A DNA stretch of 64,000 bases from Tuctoria greenei. Lineage: Eukaryota > Streptophyta > Magnoliopsida > Poales > Poaceae. The stretch's first letter is position 1; each line of letters starts with the position of its first letter. The notes beneath the pieces are model-generated. The model worked only from the letters and a program-made list of their open reading frames with translations, did not search any database and was not told where the DNA came from. Below are positions 10,739-21,633 of this stretch, piece after piece. Made by a program: the position numbers and the translations under genes. The stretch is taken from NCBI GenBank assembly GCA_036927565.1, contig JAYESD010000005.1, positions 93,412,301 to 93,476,300 on the forward strand, given 5' to 3'.

Positions 10739-12299
10739 AGGTGTCATAGCATTCAGGAGCAGCGCTCAAAACAACAAAGCTCCGGGGGGTTCGGTCCAAA
10801 GTGTACAGTCTGCTTAGCCTAGTCCTGTACCCTAAGCCTGGACACTCTGCCTCCCTTGTCATCTGGAGCGGGTCGTTGCCTTCTTGTAAAGCCTGCCTCC
10901 TCCTATGAATAGAGAATTGAAAGAATCATTTTATTGCTCTATGTTCTCTCATGTTCTTTTGATTACTCATTAATTTTATGATTATCAAACCATGCTCGTT
11001 CTCACATATTGTCTTCGTATGCTTGGTCATTTTCTCTCACTGTCTCGCCCCTAGTGGATTATGCAATCCTGCTGTAGGTGGGTTCGTTTGAGGTACCTGC
11101 AATGTGTTTTGTGGTCTCTCGACTGCCCCCTTGCATGGGGTCATGTGGCGCCAGACGGTCTCCCTCACGAAAAGCCTATGCCGAGCTGGAGGTCCAGGGT
11201 GTGTAGCCTGGTTAGCCTGGTTCCATATCCTAAGTGTGCGCAATCTGCCTCCTAGCGCTACGGCTATGTACTCGGGGCCAGAAGGCTCACACCCTGGGTA
11301 AGGTGGGGGTCAAGCCCCGAATACTAGCGCACTAAATTACCCAACCCGCACACCAGCACAAGAATGTAAGGCGTAACGAAACTACAGAGCATGGAGCGGT
11401 GACCGACAAGCAGAATTATGCCTTTGTCATGCATGCACACCATACAGGGCGGGTTGGTCCAAGCGCCATCATGCGGCATTCCGCCAGAGCATCTATCTCC
11501 AAAACCTCCCAGGGGGGCTGCCGCCGACGTTTCACGCGTTGATGATGGGCACCGCCGGAGCATCCAGCTACAACACTTCCCAGGGGGCTTGTCGTAGACA
11601 TTACGCACGTTGATGATGGGCACCCATGGAGCATCCAGTTCTGGCACCTCCCAGGGGGCCCACCATCGACATTTCACACGTTGATCATGGGCGCCATTGG
11701 AGCATCCAGCTCCCGCACCTTCCAGGGGGCACGCCATCAACGTTCCACGCATTGATGATGGGCACTGTCAGAGCATCCAACTCTGGTACCTCCAAGGGGG
11801 CCCACCGTCGACATTCCACACGTTGAAGATGGGCGCCACCCCAGTCCTGTGGCTCACTTATCGCCGTCGCTGCCAGAGACTCCTTCATCGATGACCATAG
11901 ATCCCAAGGCAAGCCTGACGCTCCCCATGGGGCCTGCCAACATCATCTCTCAAGCTTCCGACATCCTAGGGGGCCTGCCGATGTCTACCCTCGAGCTCGC
12001 GCGCTCCACCGAGGGCCCGCTGACGACATCCTACAACTATGTCGCAGGTGTGCCCAACCTGTTGGACACACCTGACATGGGGGCACTATGGGGTTCCATA
12101 GGCACGACATCGAAGTTGCCGCAGCTTGCAACAAACAACAGAAAATTGGCTACGTCAAGTGCGCAATCGTTGGTACCTAAAGCTAACGATATCAGCTAAG
12201 TTCTTCAGGCCTTTACGCTGCTAAGGACCTGGGTAGACAAGTTAACAAGCATAAGGAGAAGTCAAGAAACAGAACATGAATTCAAATTCATTAAAATAT
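10739..12299 (+). other. 3' non-coding region of element A with tandem repeats
   Basis: No real ORF. Contains blocks shared with the same region of B, C and the 27261 fragment: GCTTAGCCTAGTCCTGTACC-type sequence at about 10812 and again near 11210, and TCATCTGGAGCGGGTCGTTG near 10859. From 11486 to 11850 there are five to six diverged copies of a unit of about 70 bp, each with a CAGGGGGCC start, CGACRTTYCACRCGTTGATGATGGGC and GAGCATCCA. Known Tat elements have long variable non-coding DNA between INT and the 3' LTR. Confidence 0.7.
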
Positions 12300-13779
12300 T
12301 ATTTACAAAGGGTCACGCCCTGGTTTTCGGTTGTGAACTGTGGGGCGACATGAAATCACGCGTGAACTGTGAGGCAACATGCGCGGCAAGGTCTTTGACT
12401 TCGGTCTTTGCCTCCGCTTCCCTTGGCTCAAAGGCGCACCTAGCTACCAGCTCCAACGTTATTTGGAGGTACCAGCTCTAGAGGCATAGCATCATGTGGA
12501 ATGCCACCTTCTTCGCCAAGTCCCTCCCCTTAGCCTCCAACCGCTCGTCGACGACTGCGCAGATCGCCTTCATCTTTGAGCAAATGGAGTCGAGTGCGGA
12601 TAGCACCTGACCCACCTCACGTGCTGGCTCCACCCTCGACACGGGGCCAAGGCCGAAAGGTTCCAATGCCTCCTCGGTGCATCCCAGGAAATCCCAGACA
12701 CCCTGCGCCTCGGCTGCTCGGGAGGCTTGGAGGTCCTTTACCTCCCACTGTGCTACCTCCAGTGCGTTTGGGCCACTTTTGAAGAACTCTGACTCCCTGG
12801 CGGCCAATGCCTTCTCCCATCGTCGAGCTTCCGAGTTCGGCATTCTAGGGCGCCCTCCCGGAGCTTGACATCAAGCTCAAGGTCCAGTACGTCCTGGCGC
12901 TCCTTTCCCAAGCGCTGCTGCTCCTGCGCCAAATTAGCTTCCTGGAGGTTAAGACTCTCGTTGTGGGAGCTCACCTCATTCCAGTCAAGCTAGAGCCTAC
13001 GGGAGGCATCCTCATCCCTCTCCTCCAGTGCCTGCTCCCATTCAGCAACGGCGACCTCGCAGCGGGCGAGTTCCAACCGCATATCCTCACAAGTCGTGAG
13101 ACGGGCGTTGACAGTGGCATGAGCATCCTGAGCCTCATCCAAGAGCATCTACGTCCTGGCGTCGAGTCGCTTTATGATTCCTCGCTCCTTCGCCCTGAGC
13201 TTCTCCTCCCAATCCAGGTATTCCTCCCTCGCACGAAGGCTCTCTCGCTCTCAGTCGAGCGCAACCTGCGCTTGATGCAAGATGGAGTGGGCCACGACAA
13301 TGGCCTCAGAGAGGAGGATCAGTGTGGCTCTCGCCACCGGAGGTTGCCTCTCGATCACCCCGACTTCCTCGGCGTCTGCCATCGGCACCAAGGAGCCCGA
13401 GGACGCCTTGGCAGAAGCCCCGGGAAGAGGTGCATTGTCATCCGGCCCAGGCGCATCGTCGCTCGCCACATGCAAGTCTCCGCCCTATACGGCATCGTCC
13501 TTCGGCTTAGGTGCATCGTTGCCCGCCGCTAGCAAGTAGCCGCCCCGCGCAGTCACGTCGTCCGAGTCAAGCACGTCGAGACAAAGTAGGTGCATCCTCT
13601 CCGCCCTGCCTAGTCGCGTCAACCAGGGTGAATGCGTTGTCAGCTGGCGCTACTGCGGCCCCATCCGCTTCATCAGGCGTGGGTGCGCCAAAGTCCACCA
13701 CAAGATCCGTAGCACTGCTAGAAGCTGGAGCACACTCAAGCATGGGTTGTTTGGGAAGGGGCGCGACGTTGGCCCCCAT
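12300..13779 (-). pseudogene. Antisense coiled-coil gene of element A, 3' exon fragment
   Basis: On the strand opposite the polyprotein, several frames give a Glu/Arg/Ala-rich coiled coil (about 13290-12760) and a C-terminal block with GVWDFLGCTEEALEPFG and EVGQVLSALDS (about 12700-12590). The block matches those of the antisense genes of B (VWDVLGKANDALTPMGF) and C (EFLGGADSALVPLGF). It ends near 12478 by a stop; the homologous tail continues in other frames to about 12300. The N-terminal domain and intron region are lost because A ends at about 13790. Function unknown. Confidence 0.65.
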
Positions 13780-13790
13780 CGATAGAGTCT

Positions 13791-13960
13791 AAATTGAAAC
13801 TCTCTGGAATTTAATTGGTGTAGATGTTGTGATGATCTAGACATAATGCCATTATCATGTTATCATAAACATCATACACCACCAGTATAGTCTAATTAGG
13901 TAATAATATGATTATGTTAATATGAATATGTTAGTGCTTGGATCCAACATTGGTTCAATG
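13791..13960. other. Unassigned AT-rich sequence
   Basis: AT-rich, no ORF. It may be the start of the LTR fragment that follows; I see no border. Confidence 0.3.
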
Positions 13961-14584
13961 ATGTTTAGGTTTGTCATTGCCTTAGGATGAATATTATATT
14001 GCAACTCTTAAGGTATTTACTTAGCATGCAAGTGTGATGCTTGGATAGTTAAGTAGCATTGGATGCATCGTAGTTTACGGGTTGTAGAGGTAGGCGATAG
14101 GTGGTGACAACCCTATCTGTCTGTTGTAATTCTCCACATTCGGCTACAACGTAGGCTCTTGGCGGGAGTCACCTGGCAAACCAAGGTAAGCCCGTGCCCG
14201 ACATGTTGGACCACTAAGCCCTAGTATTCACCATTAGCATATTCATGTGTACTTTATTAGGTTATGTATATGAGTAATTAGAGCACAGTAGGAGTAGTTC
14301 TGTCTCGTAGTCTAACCCTCGCTAGGACAACCTTACCCTTAGAGTAGATTGCTTAGGTGTGTGTCACGCTACCCCTATTATCATCTTACCCCTGTTCTGA
14401 TAAACACTTAGTATCCTATACCTTGATCATAAGAATAGTGCTTACTTTACTTCACCGCCATCCTTTGGGATAAATACGATACCCTTGGGAATACTCTTGG
14501 GTGAAATGCTACAACAGTATCTTCCATGCGCTTGTGGATCTCATTTCCTACCGGAGATGATATGCGGTGTTAGGAAATGCCAAC
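13961..14584 (+). repeat. Decayed LTR fragment related to LTR F
   Basis: Shares with 35160-35563 the order of blocks AGAGGTAGGC, GGTGGTGACA, CTATCTGTC, CCTCCACRTTCGGCTA, GGCTCTTGGCGGGAGTC, AAGCCCGTGCCC and GATACCCTTGGGAATACTC, then GTGTTAGGAAATGCCAACA as a plausible LTR end at 14584. No partner LTR or duplication is visible. It shows what the lost last bases of LTR F looked like. Confidence 0.55.
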
Positions 14585-14776
14585 ACACCCGACAGTAAAT
14601 ATATGAGTGGGTTTCAGAAGCCACCGGAGAGGCCCAAGGGTGTGTTGGGTATGAATTCGAACCAATAGGATTTGAGCCCAAACCGAATAGGGGCAACTCG
14701 TTGCTTCATTATTTCCATAGAAAATAGAGTACTTTTGTGATTGCCCTCTTCAATAAAACGGAGGGATTCTCACTAG
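14585..14776. other. Unassigned spacer between LTR fragment and TRIM
   Basis: About 190 bp with no ORF, PBS or repeat that I can name. Confidence 0.3.
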
Positions 14777-14988
14777 TTCTTAGATTATGGTCCAACTCAT
14801 CACGTCAACGAGCTCCTACTGTCAGCATGTCACAACGGGTTTGTTATCCACATTGGTCCAATTGGAGCCACAATCAAGATTACGGGTCATCTCAACCCAA
14901 AATATTGGCCTCATAGGTGAGATTCCCTCCACCTTTTAAGTCGGATTTTTTTCCATCATTAGTATTTAATGTGGGACTAAATCTAACA
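14777..14988 (-). repeat. 3' LTR of the TRIM
   Basis: Left repeat. Its outer end has lost the TGTTAG (it reads near TTCTTAGATT); the inner end CTAACA is intact at 14983-14988. Confidence 0.75.
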
Positions 14989-15000
14989 ATCTCCCCCATC
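14989..15000 (-). promoter_or_regulatory. Polypurine tract of the TRIM
   Basis: GATGGGGGAGAT on the minus strand, directly upstream of the 3' LTR. Confidence 0.7.
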
Positions 15001-15109
15001 ACACATCGGGTGGTCTCACTCTCCTTCACACTCGTGTGATACGAAGGATATCATCCAACGGTTCGATATTCGTGTAAGGCTCGGGAGATGTTCCATGCTC
15101 TGGAACACG

Positions 15110-15123
15110 ACCTTAATACCACT
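15110..15123 (-). promoter_or_regulatory. Primer binding site of the TRIM (Met-tRNA like, decayed)
   Basis: AGTGGTATTAAGG on the minus strand directly after the 5' LTR. TGGTATCA would match the initiator Met-tRNA 3' end; one base is changed. Confidence 0.6.
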
Positions 15124-15333
15124 TGTTAGAAAGTGATACGACTCATTATGCAAACGAGTCCCTTCGTTAGCCCAGGTCACAACAAGTCTACTATCCACAC
15201 GGGCTCAATAAGAGCCAAGACGAAGATCATGAGCCGCCTCAACTGAAAAGACTAATTTGATAGGTGAGATTTCCTCCACCTTTTTATTCGTTCTTCCCCA
15301 TGATCAGTATTCATTGTGGGACTAAACCTAACA
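15124..15333 (-). repeat. 5' LTR of the TRIM
   Basis: Right repeat, 210 bp, TGTTAG...CTAACA. Confidence 0.78.
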
Positions 15334-16513
15334 CCAACTACATTCAATTGCACGTATAGAAGGTCACCATTTTTCAAGCTATTCCATACTCCCAACATTT
15401 TTTATGGCAATATATTAGGATCAGAAGTTTATTTCATTCTGAACTAATCATGTTATCCTAAGATCATTAGAAAAAGAATGAGGTATAGTTTCTACATAGG
15501 GACTCCTACTAGCTACATCCATGAGTCGCACACCTTAGATCATCTTCAATTCCACTAAGCCTTATGATTCTAGCTCGTTCAAAGATTTTTCTATCCTTCT
15601 TTTAACATTTCTCTATTATATGTTGTCATGTCATAGTATTGGATAATAAATTATTTAAATGATCACTACTGCATGGATCTGAAGGGAAACTCGGATAGTC
15701 GACCCCACGCACGTGGCCACCCCTCTCTCCCTCCTCCCCCGTGCCTATCCACCGCTTGAGCACACCGTTGTGCTGCAGGGACAATGATGAGCAGGACGTT
15801 CTTTGACATGTGGCTCCCAGTTCAAAAGATGGCAATCCCTTCGATATCTATTATGGTAAGCTTTTATAACCATTGGAGTTTGGAAACCCCAAGGTATGAG
15901 TTTTCTGTTGATTGAGTGAGAATCATAAATGTAACTCAGATGTAGGTCCTACCTTAGAAATTGTCACCTGATCTTGATGATTAGCTACGACTCTTAGTGT
16001 TGACTTGAGGATCTTGAAGAAATTCACGACCAAGGATTGGGTTGAGGCTAAGAATGAGCTAGTGCTAATTGTGTGTCATCACTTGATGTATTCATTAGGG
16101 CTTAAGTTCAAAACCGTACCATTAAGAAAGTTTGCGTCGTTTTTCTTAGGTCACGATAGTCGTAAGAAAATTTTGGATGCTCTTTGATTCTCTTGACACT
16201 ACAGTGTAGGTAGAGAGCATGAGGAGCCAAGTTGATGAAGTTAAAAATTAAGCTTAAGTAGAAGACAACATGTTTCAACTTTGGAGGAGTCACCGTAGAA
16301 TACGATGGTAGTCATCGTAAGTTATTGCTAATTCTTGTTGTGAGTGCTTATCTTGTTATCTAGCATGTATAGGTTTGTTGTGGATCACTATCATATATAT
16401 GTTTGGTTGATTACTATCTAGTCCATCATATTGCTCAATGGGTTTGCTCTTTAGGCTTGGTTGTGCGGTTTTTAGATGAACTGTGTTATAAGTCATACTT
16501 AATGTGTTTCAAC
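15334..16513. other. Unassigned 1.2 kb between TRIM and element G
   Basis: I searched both strands for protease, RT, integrase, transposase and gene-like exons and saw none. The ORFs are 60-70 codons with no familiar motif. It ends abruptly at 16514 where sequence of the G LTR begins. Confidence 0.4.
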
Positions 16514-18241
16514 TTTATGGTTAATTTAAATTATAGGCATAACACCAATTATAAAGAATTTTAGAGTTAAAATGAAATATATTGAGTAAAACATATTTTT
16601 AACAATTTTTATACCATTTTTATATTTATTAGAAACCTATTATTATTTTCTAGAAGTTTTTCTCCTTCAGAGTATGCTTAAAATAATTTTATAACATAAA
16701 ATGTACATTTTAAAATTTTTACACTATTTTTAATAATTATTTCTATGTGCAAAACATTTTTTATGAATTAAATATACTTAAAAAGTATTTTATGATTAAT
16801 TCAAAAAATTAAATGAATTAATAAATATAATACAAAAATGAAAATAATTTAAACATGTTTAAATCCGTTTTATAATTATTTTATATAAGTTAAGGACTTT
16901 TATTTAATTTCTAGAACTATCAGGGCTTTTCTGTAAAAACAAAACTGTTCCAGAGGCTAAAACAATTTTTATTAAGTCCAGGGTTTATTCTACATTTTTC
17001 TAGAATTTATTTGCTATTTTAGAATATTCCAAGGGCTTTTAAACACTTTTTATTCAATTAACCAGTATTTTCCTAATTTCCAGAAAGTCTAGGGTTAATT
17101 CTGTAAAGATTTGGACCAATCTGTAATTATTTAGATCTATCCAGGGGGTTAACTAAACTATCCAGGGGGCCTACTGAAAATATACCAACGGCTAAGAAGA
17201 TTTAAACGTGGGCCGTGGGATTTAAAATGGGTGGCCCAGATTTAGAAGGCCGAAGGGGTACGGGATGTTTTAATCTCGGCCGCCCATTAAAAACGAACGG
17301 CCGACAGAGGGCCACGTTGCCTCGAATGGCGGGAACGACCGCACAGGGCGGCGCGCGGCGGTGGCGATGCGCTCGCGGTGGCGGACTCGCCGGCGGCGAC
17401 CAAAATCGGCTCTAGGAACTCTATGGAGCACATCTAAGTGGCGCAAAAGGAAGAGGGAAGCAAGGGGGTCTCACCAGTGAGGGTCGCGCGGCCGAAAATT
17501 GGACGGAAAATGGCTGACGGCTATGGGGAGCAGCGAAGCTCGTCGGCGCCCGATGAAATCGGCGACGCAGTGGCATCTTCTCCCAACGACGATGTCCGGC
17601 GGGCTCCTAAGAACATGGGGAAGGTGTTAGACAAACTCCCAAGGAGAGATAATGGGTGGAACGACGGGAACAGTGGCGCCATTATCGAGCTTGTCGGAGC
17701 TAGGGTTTCGAGTCGTCGGGTGAGGAAATTGAGGGGGGGCAGTCGGGCTTTTATAGGGGTTTCGATGGAGTAACGGCGGCGGTCATCATGGGCACGACGC
17801 GGCAATTTGATTTGGAGTAACGGTCGGCATTGAGGGGGGGATGAGTGGGCGGCGCGGTGATGGCGCGCGTGCGTTACGGGACCGGCGCGGGTGCGAGGAA
17901 GACGGCGCTCCCGACAGGCAGGGCCGGCTTGTTAGCGAGGGGGAGAGGAAGCGCGGCGCGGGTGGAGCGGGCCGGTGCGGAGGAAGGGGGGGAAGTGGGC
18001 CGGGGGCAGGAATTCGGCCCAGGGAGTGTTTTTCCTTTTTCTTTTCTTTTTCTTTTTCTTTTCTATTTTATGATTTGAATTTGTAAACTGAATTTCTAGC
18101 GAATTTGGATTTCAAAATTTCACTCATCATTCAACCATGATGCAATTTGCCTTATATGAATTTTGTTCCAAAGAAAATGTTTTTATCTCTTGCTAAAGAA
18201 TTTATTTTACATTTTTTCCTTCAAAAAGAGTGGGTGTTACA
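16514..18241 (-). repeat. 3' LTR of element G, truncated
   Basis: 1728 bp closely similar to 25552-27260. The minus-strand start TGTAACACCCACTC (18241) follows a polypurine tract. The part matching 24070-25551 (about 1.5 kb) is missing at the left, so the outer LTR end and flanking duplication are gone. Includes the minus-strand TATA box at 17748-17756. Confidence 0.85.
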
Positions 18242-18262
18242 ATTCTACCCCCTAAAAAGAAA
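18242..18262 (-). promoter_or_regulatory. Polypurine tract of element G
   Basis: TTTTTAGGGGGTAGAAT on the minus strand directly before the 3' LTR start. Confidence 0.75.
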
Positions 18263-18286
18263 TCTCACCCTCGAGATTTGAATGGC

Positions 18287-19918
18287 CTAAGAGAATAGAC
18301 TGGGAAACTCCGCCTTGAGGTCTTCTTCTCTTTCCCATGTTGCCTCTTCTTCTGAATGATGTTTCCATTGGACTTTGCACATACGAGTAACTTTATTCCT
18401 CGTAACTCGTTCTGATGTTTCGAGAATCTTAATAGGGTGTTCTGCATAGGTCAGGTCCTCTTGCACGTCCACTGCTTCCATTGGCAACTGTTCTTTAGGC
18501 ACTCTTAAGCATTTCTTCAATTGTGACACGTGGAATACGTCATGTACATCTGATAAGTGAGATGGTAGCTCGAGCCGATAGGCTACTTCTCCTCTTTTCT
18601 CCAATACCTTGAAAGGACCAATATATCGGGGTGATAACTTGCCCTTCACCTTGAATCGTCTCAACCCTCTCACGGGTGACACCTTGAGATACACAAAATC
18701 ACCAATCTCAAATGACAGATCACAATGTCGAGTATCTGCATAACTCTTCTGCCTTCACTGAGCCGTCTTTAAATTCTTCCGGATTTTTTGCACTTGTCTC
18801 TCAACTTCTCTTAACACTTCAGGCCCGAATACTTGGCTTTCCCCAGTTTGATTCCAAAACAACGGTGTTCTGCACTTTTGTCCATACAAAGCTTCAAACG
18901 GAGACATCTTCAAACTGGCTTGATAACTGTTGTTATAAGAAAATTCAGCATACGGTAGATTCTTATCCCAACTCCTACTGTTTTTCAAAGCACACACTCT
19001 CAACATGTCTTCAAGAATTTGATTAGTGCGCTCTGTTTGACCATCAGTCTGCGGATGATATGTTGAGCTTAAATTCAGTCGAGTATCCATAGACTCATGC
19101 AACTTTTGCCAAAATTTGGAAGTGAACTGAGTACCTCTATCTGATATTATCTTCTTCGGCACTCCATGCAGGCATACAATTCTTGCCATATATAGTTCTG
19201 CCAATCTTGAACCAGAATAGCTTTCTTTTACTGGAATGAAGTGAGCCACTTTAGTCAAGCGGTCCACTATGACCCATATAGAGTTGTATCCTGACTGAGT
19301 TCTTGGCAATCCCACAATAAAGTCCATACTTATTTCTTCCCATTTCCATTCAGGAATTTTAATTGGTTGAAGTAACCCTGCTGGCCTTTGATGTTCTGCT
19401 TTGACCTTCTGACATGTGTCACACAGAGCTACATATTCTGCCACATTGCATTTCATTCCATGCCACCAATATCGATCCTTCAGATCTTGATACATCTTCG
19501 TGCTTCCCGGATGAATAGAATATGATGAATCATGGGCTTCTCTCAATATCAGCTCTCGAATCTCCTTGATATCGGGTACACATATTTTCTTCCCTAGCCA
19601 TAAAGTTCCATGTTCATCTTCTTTAAAGTCTGGTGCTTTTCCTTCTTTCATTAGTCGCTTAATCTTTTGGATCCACTTATCATCCTTTTGCCCTTCTCGA
19701 ATATCCTTCTCCAAAGTAGAATCTACTTCCATGGACACTACCTCAGTGTTAGTCACAATACTGAGGTTTAGCTTCACAAAATCTTCACATAACTGAGGTT
19801 GCTGACCCTGTAATGTCAAGCAATTGCATTGAGCTGATCTACATAAAGCATCTGCGACCACATTAGCTTTTTCGGGATGATAGTTGATTCTGACATCAAA
19901 ATCATTGATAAGCTCCAA
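18287..19918 (-). pseudogene. Integrase with C-terminal chromodomain of element G
   Basis: Seen in order: zinc-binding H/H with HDSSYSIHPGS and CDTC (about 19535-19420); DDE core with D in SMDFIVGLPR, D in IISDRGTQF and E in DGQTERTNQ; a stop at 18755; then the SH3-like segment GKLSPRYIGPFKVLEKRG and a chromodomain of about 50 residues (PIKILETSE to WEREEDL, about 18450-18300). Known: chromovirus chromodomains read histone marks and steer insertion to heterochromatin. Length is near complete. The single stop and missing residues around 18755-18694 inactivate it. Confidence 0.87.
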
Positions 19919-21110
19919 CCATCTGTGTTTTCTAAGGTTTAGATTTGGTTGAGAAAAATATATTTCAAACTCTTGTGGTCCGTATAAATTTTAGTTCTTT
20001 TTCCTATCAGATAATGCCTCCATAACTTCAATGCATGCACCACGGCTGCTAACTCCAAATCATGAGTTGGGTAATTTCTTTCATGCTTTCTGAGCTGCCG
20101 GGAAGCATAAGCCACTACATGTCCCTCTTGCATTAATACACATCCCAGTCCTTGTCCGGATGCATCACAGTAGACTGCAAATTCTTTTTGCATATCTGGC
20201 ATAACCAACACAGGTGCAGTGGTCAACCTTTTCTTTAGTTCCGTGAAACTAGCTTCACATTCTGGTGTCCACTTGTATACATCTCCCTTCTCAAGTAACT
20301 TGGTTAATGGACGAGATATCTTTGAGAATCCTTCGATGAACCAACGATAATAGCCAGCCATTCCCAAGAAACTCCTGATTTCCCCAACATTTTTTTGGGT
20401 TTTCCAATTCAGAAAATTTTTCACTTTACTAGGGTCTACTGCTATTCCTCCTTGTGATATAACATGTCCCAGAAATTACACTTCCTTCAACCAGAACTCA
20501 CATTTACTTAGCTTTGCATACAGATGTTCACAAAGCTTTTGTAAGGCCAATCTTAAGTGCTCCTCGTGCTCCTCGTGTTCCCGATATCAATAAATACCAC
20601 GACAAACTTGTCCAGATATTCCATAAACACCTTGTTCATAAGGTACATGAAATAAGCAGGGGCATTAGTCAAGCCAAAAGACATGACTGTATACTAATAT
20701 AATCCATATCTTGAAACAAATGTCGTCTTGGGTATGTCCGAGGGTCGTATCTTCAATTGGTGATACCCCGAATGCAGGTCAATCTTTGAGAACACGCAAG
20801 CACCTCTCAACTGGTCAAACAAATCCTCAATCCTTGGTAGAGGATACTTGTTCTTGATAGTTACTGCGTTGAGAGTACGATAGTCCACACACAACCTCTG
20901 TGTACCATCCTTCTTAGGTACAAATATCACTAGAGCTCTCCGGGGTGAGGAACTAGGACGAATGTATCCTTTTGCTAACAACTCATTGATATGATCTTTC
21001 AATTAAACAAACTGTTTAGCATCCATCCTGTATGGTCGCTTGTAAATTGGAGTTGTTCCAGGCACTAATCCAATGATGAATTCAATTTCTGTCAGGGGGC
21101 ATACCCGATA
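19919..21110 (-). pseudogene. Reverse transcriptase and RNase H of element G
   Basis: RT blocks seen: IRPSSSPRRALVIFVPKKDG, LCVDYRTLNAVTIKNKYPLP and FSKIDLHSGYHQLKI (about 20960-20740). Near 20600 the catalytic F/YxDD box reads FIDI with the following segment lost, so the polymerase is dead. RNase H follows (FAVYCDASGQGLGCVLMQ with catalytic Asp, ELAAVVHALKLWRHYL with Glu, KIYTDHKSL with Asp). Stops occur at about 21003, 20693 and 20475, with a frameshift near 19930. Confidence 0.82.
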
Positions 21111-21597
21111 GTTCCTCACGAAACACATCCAGAAAGTCACATACAACTTTAATCTCTTGTACTCCCTCAACTTGATTGAGTAGTATTTTCTGAACTGGTG
21201 CTTGATCAGGACAAAACTCCACGTTTGTGCCATCTATATGAGTTAAGCATACTGTTCTGATGGCACAGTGGATCACTCCTTTGTACTTGGTTAACCAATC
21301 CATTCCCAGAATAATGTCTATTCCTTGTGACTCCAGCACTATAAGGTTTGTTAAGAATGCTACCCCCCTAATGCTTATGGTTACATTAGGGCATACTTGC
21401 CTTGTCAGCATCTCTCTTCCAGGAGAGTTGACTACTAATACTTGGGTCATTAATATAACAGTCATTCCATGCCTTCTTATGAATTCTTTTGCTATGAATG
21501 AATGTGTGGCACCAGAGTCAAACAATACTATAGAAGGATGGGAATCAACAGGAAACGTACCGATCACCACATCTGATGCATCTTGGACTTCCTCCAA
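21111..21597 (-). pseudogene. Protease region of element G
   Basis: One open stretch of about 170 codons. VLFDSGATHSFIA (about 21525) is the aspartic protease active site with the classic DSG, and GMDWL (about 21300) is the second conserved block of plant Ty3 proteases. It is continuous with the RT linker ending in ELSGMPPDR, where a stop TGA (about 21090) breaks the frame. Confidence 0.82.
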
Positions 21598-21633
21598 AAC
21601 AACATGATTGACCCTTCCTCTGGACTAGTTCTG

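Larger units (their letters stand above)
5257..13790 (+). mobile_element. Element A: decayed Tat-lineage Ty3/gypsy retrotransposon
   Basis: Order seen: gag, PR, RT, RNase H, a second RNase H (aRH), INT on the plus strand, a repeat-rich non-coding stretch, then a coiled-coil gene on the minus strand. This is the Tat layout. The 5' end (LTR, PBS, N-terminal gag) was separated by insertion of S and lies left of the window. The 3' end is lost at about 13790, inside the antisense gene, so there is no LTR. Many stop codons and frameshifts mark it as the oldest Tat copy here. Confidence 0.85.
14777..15333 (-). mobile_element. TRIM (terminal-repeat retrotransposon in miniature), 557 bp
   Basis: Two diverged direct repeats of about 211 bp (14777-14988 and 15124-15333) share CAACGAG, GTCACAACRRGT, ATAGGTGAGATT, CCTCCACCTTTT and GTGGGACTAAAYCTAACA. 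The right copy has perfect TGTTAG...CTAACA ends. The 135-bp interior has no ORF. On the minus strand it starts with a degenerate AGTGGTATTA primer site next to the right LTR and ends with GATGGGGGAGAT next to the left LTR. So it is a minus-strand LTR element without genes, moved by another element's proteins. No clear target duplication. Confidence 0.8.

Noticed and set aside
17438..17773. Plus-strand ORF of 111 codons with a copy at 26458-26775
   Set aside because: The pair are the two LTRs of element G. The ORF runs antisense across the promoter region, has no domain, and is conserved only because the LTRs are duplicates.
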